From: a virus
Length of the DNA: 57,827 nucleotides
Virus record (IMG/VR): IMGVR_UViG_3300025536_000018
Span: 1 to 57,827 of that record
Direction: 5' to 3' (one strand)
Part shown: piece after piece, positions 1 through 6,426 of the stretch
Position numbering within the stretch: the first letter of the stretch is position 1
How the letters are laid out: the number at the start of each line of letters is the position of its first letter
Made by a program: the position numbers and the translations under genes
Notes under the pieces: generated by a model
Told to the model about the DNA's origin: nothing
Database searches by the model: none
Seen by the model: the letters and a program-made list of their open reading frames with translations, nothing else

Positions 1-12
1 GCTCAGCGCCCC
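1..12. repeat. Left copy of 12-bp terminal direct repeat
   Basis: GCTCAGCGCCCC is identical to the last 12 bases of the window (57816-57827). This fits either a circular assembly with a short overlap or 12-nt cohesive ends, as in lambda-type phages with GpA/Nu1 terminases. Confidence 0.75.
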
Positions 13-207
13 CGCCTGCCCCTCCACCCCTCCAAGGGGGAACCGTTGGACCGCGTAACTACTCGCAAAGCATAGCTAGACGCGGCTCCAGGCCACCACA
101 GAGAGGCTAAGCGGAAGGCATAGCTAGGGGATAGCGGGGCACATAGGCCAAGCGCTCTAGGGGCCTCTAATCGGCTCCAGGGCCTAGCCGATATCAGGCC
201 AGGCGCT

Positions 208-240
208 CTAGGCGGATCATCGGGCTAGGTGGATCATCGC
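208..240. repeat. 33-bp direct repeat, copy 1
   Basis: The 33 bases are repeated exactly at 250-282 with a 42-bp period. Each copy is itself two near-identical units of the form CTAGGYGGATCATCG, giving four iterons in 75 bp. Iterons next to a genome end resemble terminase-binding (cosB-like) or initiator-binding arrays. Confidence 0.85.
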
Positions 241-249
241 ACTAGGCGG

Positions 250-282
250 CTAGGCGGATCATCGGGCTAGGTGGATCATCGC
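250..282. repeat. 33-bp direct repeat, copy 2
   Basis: Exact second copy of 208-240, again made of two CTAGGYGGATCATCG units. A partial further unit (ACTAGGCGG) lies at 241-249 between the copies. Confidence 0.85.
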
Positions 283-379
283 CCCGGCCGCCCTGCCGAT
301 TCGCGGCCTAGCTCCAGGGGCAAGGGGCACAAAGAAAAACGCCCCGGCCATATCAGGCCAGGGCGCTAGGGTGCGACTC

Positions 380-392
380 GGAAGTTAGTTCT
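380..392. repeat. 13-bp palindrome site 1 (GGAAGTTAGTTCT)
   Basis: Member of the genome-wide GGAAGTNACTTCC family with two mismatches. It lies just beyond the 3' end of the leftmost gene, in non-coding DNA. Confidence 0.7.
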
Positions 393-398
393 ATGTGT

Positions 399-1187
399 CT
401 AGGGGTAGAGTAGCTTGACCGCCTCCAGGCCCGCCCGCTCCAGGTTCGTTAGGTCCGCCCTGCCGTCCAGGCTGGCCAGGGCCTCCCGCCATAGCTCCAG
501 GCGCTCCAGGCGTAGGGCCTCCCGTTCCTCCCGCTCCTTTGCCAGGCGGTCCCGCTCTATTGCCCGCTCCGCATCGCGTGCCGCCTCATCGGCCTTGCGC
601 TTGGCCAGGGCCGACTCCATCTCCGCAACCGTGGGAAGCTGGCCACGTTCAAAGGCCGTCCAGGCCGCCGCCGCCATGGCTTCCTTAGCCGTGAAATGCA
701 CGGGCCAGAATATCACGCGACTCGGTTCGCTATGCCCGCCGTTAAGCCACCGCTTAGCCTCAAACGAGTCCACCCGACTCCCGGATATGCAAGGCCCGTT
801 TTCATAGTAGCTATGCCGTTCCTCTGGACCCTTCAGGCGGTAGAGCTTCCAATGCGTGCCCCAACCCGAATCGCAAGACACATAGCCCCGCAATTCGCCG
901 TCAATCATCACGTCATAGCTAGAGCGCTGATAGGCGTTTATCGGCTCCGCCCGCTTCGCCAGGTCCAGGCGCGGCAACGTGGCGAGCTTCGCCTTGCCTA
1001 TGGCTTGCGCGCATTTAGGGCACGTCGCCAGGCGCGGGGAATCGAACGGCGCGGCCCGGTCATGTAAGCGCGACTCGCCGCACCACGATTCGGCCATGCC
1101 GCGCCCCGGATCATCCGCAAAGGGGTATTGATCCGGACTCCATCGCCGGAAGGCGCAAACCTTATGAACGCCGCGACTCCTGCCCAT
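399..1187 (-). CDS. Hypothetical protein with Cys-rich N-terminus and charged C-terminal helix
   Basis: 262 residues, family not recognised. The start chosen is the ATG at 1187, which shares its A with the TAA stop of the upstream gene (TAATG), a coupling seen four times in this arm; a longer frame from 1250 would overlap the neighbour more. The N-terminal third has a zinc-ribbon-like pair (a WCGES region and CPKC). The C-terminal 80 residues are rich in Arg, Glu and Ala and should form a long charged helix or coiled coil. It is the last gene of the leftward left-arm operon. Unusual base use (many GAGTC/GACTC) is shared with the whole arm. Confidence 0.75.
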   Translation of the reverse strand: MGRSRGVHKVCAFRRWSPDQYPFADDPGRGMAESWCGESRLHDRAAPFDSPRLATCPKCAQAIGKAKLATLPRLDLAKRAEPINAYQRSSYDVMIDGELRGYVSCDSGWGTHWKLYRLKGPEERHSYYENGPCISGSRVDSFEAKRWLNGGHSEPSRVIFWPVHFTAKEAMAAAAWTAFERGQLPTVAEMESALAKRKADEAARDAERAIERDRLAKEREEREALRLERLELWREALASLDGRADLTNLERAGLEAVKLLYP

Positions 1188-1639
1188 TAGACCGACTCGC
1201 CGATGATATGGGGGCCGCCCTCCAGGCCGGAATAAAGCGCCGTTTGCCACGGGATCGAATAGAAGCGGAAAGCGCCCGCCGTGCCCACGGCCTCAAATAT
1301 CGCCGCGTGCTGGCAATCGCCCGTTTCCTGATATCCGACAAGCCGGAAGCCGTGCAAGGCGGCCACCTTATCGGCCACCGGCTCCAGGCGCTTCCTATAT
1401 CGCTTGTCAGTGAGGAGTCGCACGCCGGAAGCGTGCAAATCGCCCCGCACTAGCGGCTTGTGGCGCTCCAGGGCGTCCAGGGCGGCCCGCACTTCGTCCG
1501 CCGTGGCGGCGCACCTGTTGCCGCTCCAGCCCCGCGCTAGGCGGGTGACGTGATTCAGGGCCTTGCGGAGTCCTATCACGTTCGTTTTTGTGACGTTGCC
1601 CGACTCAATCGCGGCAAGGTGACGTTGCATTGCGTTCAT
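1187..1639 (-). CDS. Hypothetical protein
   Basis: 150 residues, not recognised. ATG at 1639 follows the arm's standard leader (GCTTTCAAAGGAGCGAATC), which supplies the AGGAG ribosome binding site. The protein is basic in its first half and ends in an aromatic, mixed alpha/beta-looking stretch. The stop overlaps the next start (TAATG), so translation of the two genes is probably coupled. Soluble and cytoplasmic by composition. Confidence 0.8.
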   Translation of the reverse strand: MNAMQRHLAAIESGNVTKTNVIGLRKALNHVTRLARGWSGNRCAATADEVRAALDALERHKPLVRGDLHASGVRLLTDKRYRKRLEPVADKVAALHGFRLVGYQETGDCQHAAIFEAVGTAGAFRFYSIPWQTALYSGLEGGPHIIGESV

Positions 1640-1670
1640 TTGATTCGCTCCTTTGAAAGCGGGTTAAAGT

Positions 1671-1865
1671 TCAATTGTCGCCAGGGCGATTCGTGCCGCC
1701 GATGAACCGGCCCGCGCCGCCCTGAAGGCGAGTCGCGGCGATATCGTCCCGGCGTTGCGATTCCGCACATTCGCGCTTGATCCGGCTCCACAGTGTCGCG
1801 CCGCCGATGATAGCGGCGAAGGTGACGAGTCCGACAAGGGCGGCGATAAGGTCAGGTCCAAACAT
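1671..1865 (-). CDS. Small single-pass membrane protein
   Basis: 64 residues. Start is the ATG at 1865 preceded by GGAGTGATTCGA; an in-frame GTG three codons upstream lies inside the ribosome binding site and is less likely. Residues 4-25 form one hydrophobic helix (LIAALVGLVTFAAIIGGATL), followed by a basic cytoplasmic-looking tail. No family recognised. It is preceded by a putative promoter overlapping an operator-like palindrome at 1897-1933. Confidence 0.75.
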   Translation of the reverse strand: MFGPDLIAALVGLVTFAAIIGGATLWSRIKRECAESQRRDDIAATRLQGGAGRFIGGTNRPGDN

Positions 1866-1896
1866 TCGAATCACTCCGTTCCGTTGTTACTCACTC

Positions 1897-1933
1897 CGTA
1901 TAGCGGAGAAAGTCCTAACAGGAAGTTAATTCC
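1897..1933 (-). promoter_or_regulatory. Putative leftward promoter overlapped by palindrome site 2
   Basis: On the minus strand a -10-like TATACG (1897-1902) sits 18 bp after the palindrome GGAATTAACTTCC (1921-1933), so the palindrome covers the -35 position. The 9-mer TCCGCTATA at the -10 is repeated exactly in the promoter at 2446-2482, which has the same spacing. This argues that the pair is a real promoter plus operator class. Confidence 0.55.
1921..1933. repeat. 13-bp palindrome site 2 (GGAAGTTAATTCC)
   Basis: One mismatch in the core. It lies just upstream of the stop end of the 1926-2408 gene and at the -35 position of the putative promoter for the gene at 1671-1865. Confidence 0.8.
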
Positions 1934-2408
1934 GGCCGATTATCTCCGCCCCGGCAAGGTTGCCCTCCCGGCCGTCCGCCACCCGATAGCCCCGGATCAT
2001 AAGGAAGCCGGAGTCCACTTCATAACCAGTGACGCAACAAACGACTCCGCCGATTGCCCGCACTTCCTGCCCTACCGTGGGCACGGGTTGCTTACCGCTC
2101 CACACTGGCCAGCCGCCACGGTTCGCCAGGCGCTTGCCTTTCCACTTCGCTTTGACGTGGGGCGGGATCAAGCCGCGCCGGATATCGGCCGCCACCTTTG
2201 CCGCCCGCTCCGCTTTGACATACTCCCGCAACTTGCGAGTCGCGTTAGGGCCGTGGAAGGCGACAACGTGGCCCGTTGCCGGGTTGAACCGATAGAAGCG
2301 GGAAAGGTGCGCCGCATCGCCGCACTTGATCCACTGGCCAGGCTGGAGCTTTGCGCGGGCGCTATCGTCCAGGGTCCAGATATCAGGGGCAGGGGTAAAC
2401 TTAGCCAT
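1926..2408 (-). CDS. Hypothetical protein
   Basis: 160 residues, not recognised. ATG at 2408 follows GCTTTCAACGGAGCGACTC, the shared left-arm leader. The protein is basic in the middle (around residues 60-95) and ends with a Gly- and Val-rich beta-looking region. The last codons fall inside palindrome site 2, so stop region and operator overlap. Confidence 0.8.
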   Translation of the reverse strand: MAKFTPAPDIWTLDDSARAKLQPGQWIKCGDAAHLSRFYRFNPATGHVVAFHGPNATRKLREYVKAERAAKVAADIRRGLIPPHVKAKWKGKRLANRGGWPVWSGKQPVPTVGQEVRAIGGVVCCVTGYEVDSGFLMIRGYRVADGREGNLAGAEIIGRN

Positions 2409-2445
2409 TGTGAGTCGCTCCGTTGAAAGCGTTTCCGATAGACCT

Positions 2446-2482
2446 TCTATAGCGGATGATTCGTTAATAGGAAGTTACTTCC
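2446..2482 (-). promoter_or_regulatory. Putative leftward promoter overlapped by palindrome site 3
   Basis: Minus-strand TATAGA (-10, 2446-2451) lies 18 bp after a perfect GGAAGTAACTTCC (2470-2482), the same geometry and same TCCGCTATA word as the promoter at 1897. It would drive the gene ending at 1926. A bound protein would occlude the -35. Confidence 0.55.
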
Positions 2483-2640
2483 GCCGCCTTTCGATCATCC
2501 ACCGACTCGCGGTCCAGGTTGACATAATAGCGCCAGGCTCCGCCGCGCGACTGTTGCCGGAATAGTGCCGAATTAGCGAAGCCGCCCCGGTCATACCATT
2601 CCTTTTTAGTGATTCGCTCTTTCCGCACCTTTTGCGCCAT
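2464..2640 (-). CDS. Small basic hypothetical protein (58 aa)
   Basis: 58 residues from ATG at 2640 to TAA at 2464, with the leader ACTTTAGACGGAGTGCAAGACA in front. The sequence starts MAQKVRKERITKKEW and ends EVTSY; the final EVTS is encoded by the perfect palindrome at 2470-2482. Basic N-terminal half and aromatic centre (WRYYV). Not recognised; gene call rests on leader, start codon and position in the operon. Confidence 0.7.
   Translation of the reverse strand: MAQKVRKERITKKEWYDRGGFANSALFRQQSRGGAWRYYVNLDRESVDDRKAAEVTSY
2470..2482. repeat. 13-bp palindrome site 3 (perfect GGAAGTTACTTCC)
   Basis: Perfect copy at the 3' end of the 58-residue gene, encoding EVTS, and at the same time over the -35 position of the next promoter. 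Confidence 0.9.
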
Positions 2641-2667
2641 TGTCTTGCACTCCGTCTAAAGTGATTC

Positions 2668-2680
2668 GGAAGTTAGTTCC
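2668..2680. repeat. 13-bp palindrome site 4 (GGAAGTTAGTTCC)
   Basis: One core mismatch. It contains the TAA stop of the upstream gene (2673-2675) and lies 28 bp upstream of the next start. Confidence 0.85.
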
Positions 2681-2825
2681 GATATGCGCGGCCGTTCCGC
2701 CGCCGTTCAATCACGCCCGCCGCCTGTTTGCGGATGCGAGCGATTCGCTTGTGCTCTTCCCACGTCGCGACGTGCTGGCAATGGTTGCCGTCAAAATAGG
2801 CCGCCTCACTGTAGAGCATTTTCAT
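2673..2825 (-). CDS. Small hypothetical protein (50 aa)
   Basis: 50 residues from ATG at 2825 (GGAAGGGA just upstream; ATG at 2819 is an alternative) to a TAA inside palindrome site 4. Begins MKMLYSEAAYF; the second half is strongly basic (RRRNGRAYRN end). Its start overlaps the end of the upstream gene by 20 bp. Not recognised; could bind nucleic acid by charge alone. Confidence 0.65.
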   Translation of the reverse strand: MKMLYSEAAYFDGNHCQHVATWEEHKRIARIRKQAAGVIERRRNGRAYRN

Positions 2826-3057
2826 TCCCTTCCGTTGTCCGATGATTCGACACTAGGGCCGATTCGTTAACAACTGGTTTATAGTGGCGGCCTTGCATCC
2901 ATCCGGCGCAATAGACCGCAACCAGGGCGAAGGCGACGGCGTAGAGCAAGCAACCGCCGACTCCTTGCTTCCCCTGCCGTTTCTTCCGCTCTAGCGCTTC
3001 CTGTTGCTCCAGGGTGCGCCCCCACGGCAGAATCTCTAAGGGCTTATCGTCTTTCAT
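2806..3057 (-). CDS. Small single-pass membrane protein
   Basis: 83 residues from the ATG at 3057 (AAGG upstream), with an alternative ATG at 3087. A charged N-terminal half (GRTLEQQEALERKKRQGKQ) is followed by one hydrophobic helix near residues 42-60 (LLYAVAFALVAVYCAGW) and a short polar tail. The reading frame stays open upstream of the start, through a Cys-rich stretch (CSCGQC) to the TGA that ends the next gene, so the true N-terminus is uncertain. Confidence 0.7.
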   Translation of the reverse strand: MKDDKPLEILPWGRTLEQQEALERKKRQGKQGVGGCLLYAVAFALVAVYCAGWMQGRHYKPVVNESALVSNHRTTEGNENALQ

Positions 3058-3171
3058 GGCTTGGCCTTTCCCTTCCGTCCGGATCATGCCGCGCCCACAT
3101 TGCCCGCAAGAGCACGACTCGGCGTTCCAGGGCGTCCAGGGGCGGCCGTGGAGCCTCCAGGCGCTCCGCCC

Positions 3172-3426
3172 TCACTGTGGCCACCATTCGGGCCGCTCGC
3201 CTTCGTCCAGCCATGCCAGGCAATCGGCGGCCATGGCCACGGCGGCGGGGCCGTCATCATGTTCCGGCACGTCCGAGTCGATCAAGTCGCCCGACTCGTC
3301 ATACTCAAACCAATAGGCGCGAGTCGAACGAAGGCTAGAGCAAGGCCAGCCGCCGTTAAACAGGGCAACGCCGACTTGCGAGACTCGGACCTTGCGCGGC
3401 CCTACGGTGCTAAGGATATCAGACAT
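3172..3426 (-). CDS. Small acidic hypothetical protein
   Basis: 84 residues. ATG at 3426 overlaps the upstream TAA (TAATG); a GTG-type start at 3447 would lie deep in the neighbour and is rejected. Acidic, with a Trp-rich C-terminus (EWWPQ). After its TGA (3172-3174) the same frame continues open into the membrane-protein gene, raising the possibility of readthrough or a sequence error. Confidence 0.75.
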   Translation of the reverse strand: MSDILSTVGPRKVRVSQVGVALFNGGWPCSSLRSTRAYWFEYDESGDLIDSDVPEHDDGPAAVAMAADCLAWLDEGERPEWWPQ

Positions 3427-4055
3427 TAGGCGGATTCCTTCCCGCAAATATAGGTTTGCCCGTCATCGCCTAGATATGCCTCCAGGCTATGCCGCGACTC
3501 CACTAGGTCGCTAAGCGCTTCGCCGATTGCGCGATTCTCTTCCCGGTCATCGCTCCAGGAGTCCCGGTCCCGGAAGCCCGCGCCGTGGCCCGCCCGCTCT
3601 AGGTAAAGGTCGCTTCCCATTTGCTCCAGGGTGTAACGGTTCGCCAGGTCCAGGCCCGCTAAGGCCCCGTCAGGAACGGCCGCCAGGTGCGCCGCGATAG
3701 CCGCCAGGAACGACTCGCACTCCGCCACGGCCGCCCGAAAGGTGGAGTCGGGGCAATCGTAAATCGTGCCCGTGTCGCGAGCTTCCCGGCCTTCGCTAGT
3801 CGCTTCGTCCGACTCGCTATGCTGCAAGTCCTGAAGCAAGACGGCCAGGAACGACTCGGCCATAGGGCACGCCCGAAAGGCGGCCTTGCGCTCCCGTTCC
3901 CGGTTGTCAGTTTCCAGGGCGGCGCGGGCGGCCTTCAGGGCTTCCACCTTGTCCGCCACAATCGGCGAGTCCCGGCGCTCCAGGCCGTCCGCTTGCACGA
4001 AGCAAGGCCGATAGCCGCCGCCCGTCTTTTCGGTCCAATAGGTTTGCACGGCCAT
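3426..4055 (-). CDS. Hypothetical protein
   Basis: 209 residues, acidic, not recognised. ATG at 4055 overlaps the upstream stop (TAATG) and its own TAA overlaps the next ATG in the same way, so three genes are translationally chained here. Begins MAVQTYWTEKTGGGYRP; mostly helical by composition and Asp/Glu-rich toward the end. Confidence 0.8.
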   Translation of the reverse strand: MAVQTYWTEKTGGGYRPCFVQADGLERRDSPIVADKVEALKAARAALETDNRERERKAAFRACPMAESFLAVLLQDLQHSESDEATSEGREARDTGTIYDCPDSTFRAAVAECESFLAAIAAHLAAVPDGALAGLDLANRYTLEQMGSDLYLERAGHGAGFRDRDSWSDDREENRAIGEALSDLVESRHSLEAYLGDDGQTYICGKESA

Positions 4056-4519
4056 TATTCCGACTCCTCTTCGTCATAGTCGCCAGCCGTCAAAGCCGCC
4101 GCCAGCGTGGCCAGTTCCGCGCGTAGCTCTTCGCGTTGCTCTTCGTAAACTTCGCGAAGGTAAGCGCCGGAGTCCGACTCGATTCCCCAAAGGCCCGCGC
4201 TCCGTAGCTCCAGGATTCGGAAAGACTGGCCACCGGCCGGGATAAAGACAACCGCCCGCGCCACGACTCCGACATATTGCCAGGCGTCACCTAGCCACCT
4301 GTTATAGCGGAGCCGCGCCTTTTGCGTTTCCCGCTTCAGGTCCGCCGCCGTCTTGCCTTCGCCGATGAATCCCGCGTCTTGCGGATCAAGCGAAGGCCAA
4401 TAGCCGTCTTGCATTTGATCCGGGGCGCTTGCGTGATTGTCGCGGGGCGTTTCCATTGTCCAGGATATCGCCAGGCGTTGCGGCCGGGTGGCCGAGTCGA
4501 TCATGTTAAATTGCGTCAT
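4055..4519 (-). CDS. Hypothetical protein
   Basis: 154 residues, not recognised. ATG at 4519 follows the shared leader GCTTTAGACGGAGCGAATC, the clearest copy in the arm. Starts MTQFNMIDSATRPQRLAIS; ends in an acidic run (DYDEEESE). First gene of a TAATG-coupled trio running to 3172. Confidence 0.8.
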   Translation of the reverse strand: MTQFNMIDSATRPQRLAISWTMETPRDNHASAPDQMQDGYWPSLDPQDAGFIGEGKTAADLKRETQKARLRYNRWLGDAWQYVGVVARAVVFIPAGGQSFRILELRSAGLWGIESDSGAYLREVYEEQREELRAELATLAAALTAGDYDEEESE

Positions 4520-4572
4520 TTGATTCGCTCCGTCTAAAGCGTTGCCGATAGGCCCTTGATAGGGGGCAACCG

Positions 4573-4800
4573 TTAACAGGAAGTTACTTCCGCCGTAAAA
4601 ATATACACCGGGGCGCTAGGCTCCGTCGCGGCCAGGCCCGCCTGGTTCCACCTGTTGACTAGCTCCAGGAAGTCCAGGCGGCCGCCCGTCCGATTGCCGC
4701 CGCCTAGTTGCATGGCGACTCGCACCGGGTCCAGGCTAAGCGATTCGACGTGGCGGGAGCCGTCAGGCCGAATCGCGGTGCGGGTGTAACGGTGCGCCAT
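4573..4800 (-). CDS. Small hypothetical protein
   Basis: 75 residues, coupled by TAATG to the gene upstream. The C-terminus AEVTSC is encoded by a perfect palindrome copy (4579-4591). Gly-rich middle (LGGGNRTGGR). Not recognised. Confidence 0.75.
   Translation of the reverse strand: MAHRYTRTAIRPDGSRHVESLSLDPVRVAMQLGGGNRTGGRLDFLELVNRWNQAGLAATEPSAPVYIFTAEVTSC
4579..4591. repeat. 13-bp palindrome site 5 (perfect)
   Basis: Perfect GGAAGTTACTTCC at the 3' end of the 75-residue gene (encodes EVTS), about 60 bp upstream of the next leftward start at 4519. Confidence 0.9.
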
Positions 4801-5669
4801 TAGGCGAAGTCCGCCGCATCGCCCGCCGCGTCCAGTTCATCCCGGCCGCCATAGCGAGTCGCGTTATAGAGCTTCCAGGCCGAGTCCTTGTCCAGTTCCG
4901 CCGACTCCTTGCCGTCTTCCAGGCGGATGATTCGGCCGGTCATGGCATTGGAGTCGAACTTGAACCGATAGCGCGGGCGCGGGCCGTGCATTTGCTCCGC
5001 CACGTTTTCCAGGCGCAACCCGGAGTCGGTCCAGTCAATCGACTCGTCATCGGCCACGGCGTCCGCCATGATCGAATATTGAAAGTGCGCCGAGTCGCGG
5101 TCTCCGCTTCCCCATTTTGTCACAGTGTCGAAAGCCGCGCCGAGTCGGTTATTCTGGCGAAAGTCTCCGCTGATATACCGTTGCCCCTCCAGGCGGCGAC
5201 TCTGCCCGCGCGGGTTTGCCACGAAGGCGGCGGCATACTGGCCAAAGCCGCGCCCGCCGTAACCTTCGTGCTCCAGTTCCGCGCGGATCATGCAAATATC
5301 ATCGCCGAGTCGGGTGAAAAAGGCCAGGTAAACGGTAGGGCCGAATCCTTCGCCTTGCGACACGTCCAGCTTAGCGAAGTAAGGGCCGCCTTTTAGCTCG
5401 CCTTCGTCTTTGCCCACGTTGAGCGCGGCCGGGACAAAGCGGGTGTAAGTGCCCTTGAATTGATAGAAGGCAATCGGCTGGAACTTGCGCGCCAGGTCCA
5501 GGGCTTCCCATAGGTTCGCCACGCGGTAGCTAATCCAATGGCCGAGTCCCGCGCTTGTCAGTTGCACGGAACGGGGCGGCACGGGTGCGAGCGTTGCTAG
5601 GGCGTGCTCGCGCTCCAGCTTCGCCAGGTCCGCCGCTTGCTTGGCCTTCATTTCTTCTAGGGTCATCAT
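4800..5669 (-). CDS. Hypothetical protein, first gene of the left-arm operon
   Basis: 289 residues, not recognised. ATG at 5669 follows GCTTTAGACGGAGTGATTCGCA (ribosome binding site GGAG); a second ATG follows directly. The N-terminal 25 residues form a charged helix (LEEMKAKQAADLAKLEREHA). The rest looks like a globular mixed fold, with many aromatic residues and no Cys pair. It is the promoter-proximal gene of the leftward arm, reading from the putative promoter at 5709-5737, so it is probably expressed early and strongly. Confidence 0.8.
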   Translation of the reverse strand: MMTLEEMKAKQAADLAKLEREHALATLAPVPPRSVQLTSAGLGHWISYRVANLWEALDLARKFQPIAFYQFKGTYTRFVPAALNVGKDEGELKGGPYFAKLDVSQGEGFGPTVYLAFFTRLGDDICMIRAELEHEGYGGRGFGQYAAAFVANPRGQSRRLEGQRYISGDFRQNNRLGAAFDTVTKWGSGDRDSAHFQYSIMADAVADDESIDWTDSGLRLENVAEQMHGPRPRYRFKFDSNAMTGRIIRLEDGKESAELDKDSAWKLYNATRYGGRDELDAAGDAADFA

Positions 5670-5708
5670 TGCGAATCACTCCGTCTAAAGCGTCATTGCT
5701 ATGCGAAG

Positions 5709-5737
5709 TGATTAGCCCCGGAAGTCCTAACAATCAA
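5709..5737 (-). promoter_or_regulatory. Putative leftward promoter of the left arm
   Basis: Minus strand: -35 TTGATT (5732-5737), 17-bp spacer, -10 TAATCA (5709-5714), 40 bp before the ATG at 5669. A palindrome (5746-5758) lies 8 bp upstream of the -35, an activator-like position. Confidence 0.6.
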
Positions 5738-5745
5738 TTAAAATC

Positions 5746-5758
5746 GGAAGCAACTTCC
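5746..5758. repeat. 13-bp palindrome site 6 (GGAAGCAACTTCC)
   Basis: One core mismatch. Non-coding, immediately upstream of the -35 of the leftward promoter. Confidence 0.85.
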
Positions 5759-5830
5759 GGCCGCCGTCCAGGCGCTCCAGGCTCCAGGCTCCAGAGAATA
5801 GAATCGCGCGGCGCGCATAGGCGCGGCCGG

Positions 5831-5897
5831 GTTAACGAGTCACCCCACAAAAATGGTTAACGCGATTTTCATCATTAACGCGGCGGTAAGGTTAACG
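5831..5897. repeat. Cluster of four GTTAACG-type repeats
   Basis: GTTAACG at 5831-5837, 5856-5862 and 5891-5897, and ATTAACG at 5874-5880, all in the same orientation with spacings of 25, 18 and 17 bp. Possible operator or iteron array in the divergent control region. Confidence 0.6.
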
Positions 5898-6046
5898 CAA
5901 AACTTTTGCCCTCCGATCCAGCCGAGTCCCATTCTGGCACACCCGAATCGCCAACCCCCCTGTAGTGGTAATTCTGGAATAAAAACCAGTCCGCCCCACG
6001 GCCACGGCGCTGACGTTTGGCGGCTCTCCGAGGGTATGCGGTCTGG

Positions 6047-6075
6047 TTGACAATTTTTCCAGCCGCGTTTATACG
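6047..6075 (+). promoter_or_regulatory. Strong putative rightward early promoter
   Basis: TTGACA (6047-6052), 17-bp spacer, TATACG (6070-6075), 40 bp upstream of the GTG at 6115. Best sigma70-like match in the window; would drive the early operon. Confidence 0.75.
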
Positions 6076-6114
6076 AACCACATAACCGATTCCCACCAAG
6101 AAGGAGAAAGCCCC

Positions 6115-6402
6115 GTGGCCGACACCAATGCCACTATCACTTCCATGGCCAAGCAACTGAAGGAGGGAGAATCGGTCAGCCGATCCAAGCGTATCCCCCT
6201 GGACGAACTCGATCCCAAGAAGGTATCGAAGAAGCTGGCCTCCATGCGGAACAGCATGAACCAGATTGCGGCACGGGCGCGTGAAGCAACCGGAAGTGAC
6301 TTCCGCGTCGAGAGCGGCCAGTTCATCACCTATGACGGTGCGGCCGTTGTCCTGACCTGTGTGCTGACGTGCATGGAGGATGACGGCGAAGACGATATCT
6401 GA
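6115..6402 (+). CDS. Small early protein with acidic C-terminus
   Basis: 95 residues from a GTG at 6115 preceded by AAGGAG. First gene of the rightward early operon, directly after the strong promoter. Charged helical protein; residues 60-64 (GSDF) are encoded by palindrome site 7. The C-terminus EDDGEDDI belongs to a set of acidic tails ending in a hydrophobic residue found in several proteins here. Function unknown. Confidence 0.8.
   Translation: MADTNATITSMAKQLKEGESVSRSKRIPLDELDPKKVSKKLASMRNSMNQIAARAREATGSDFRVESGQFITYDGAAVVLTCVLTCMEDDGEDDI
6292..6304. repeat. 13-bp palindrome site 7 (GGAAGTGACTTCC)
   Basis: Perfect palindromic arms with centre G, inside the first early gene, read as GSDF. 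Confidence 0.88.
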
Positions 6403-6426
6403 CCACCAGCACCGGAGGACCAACCA

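Larger units (their letters stand above)
1..398. other. Non-coding left end with repeats, CTAG-rich
   Basis: No open frame is credible here. The stretch holds about a dozen CTAG tetranucleotides, repeated ATATCAGGCCAGG words (about 191-204 and 348-361), the 33-bp direct repeat at 208-282 and one palindromic operator-like site at 380-392. Its position beside the terminal repeat suggests a packaging (cos/pac) or origin region. This is inference from position and repeats only. Confidence 0.6.
5670..6114. other. Divergent control region between left arm and early operon
   Basis: No gene. It contains a leftward promoter (5709-5737), a palindrome site (5746-5758), three CTCCAGG words (about 5766-5790), four GTTAACG-like repeats (5831-5897) and a rightward promoter (6047-6075). 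The layout is that of a phage early switch or control region. Confidence 0.7.
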
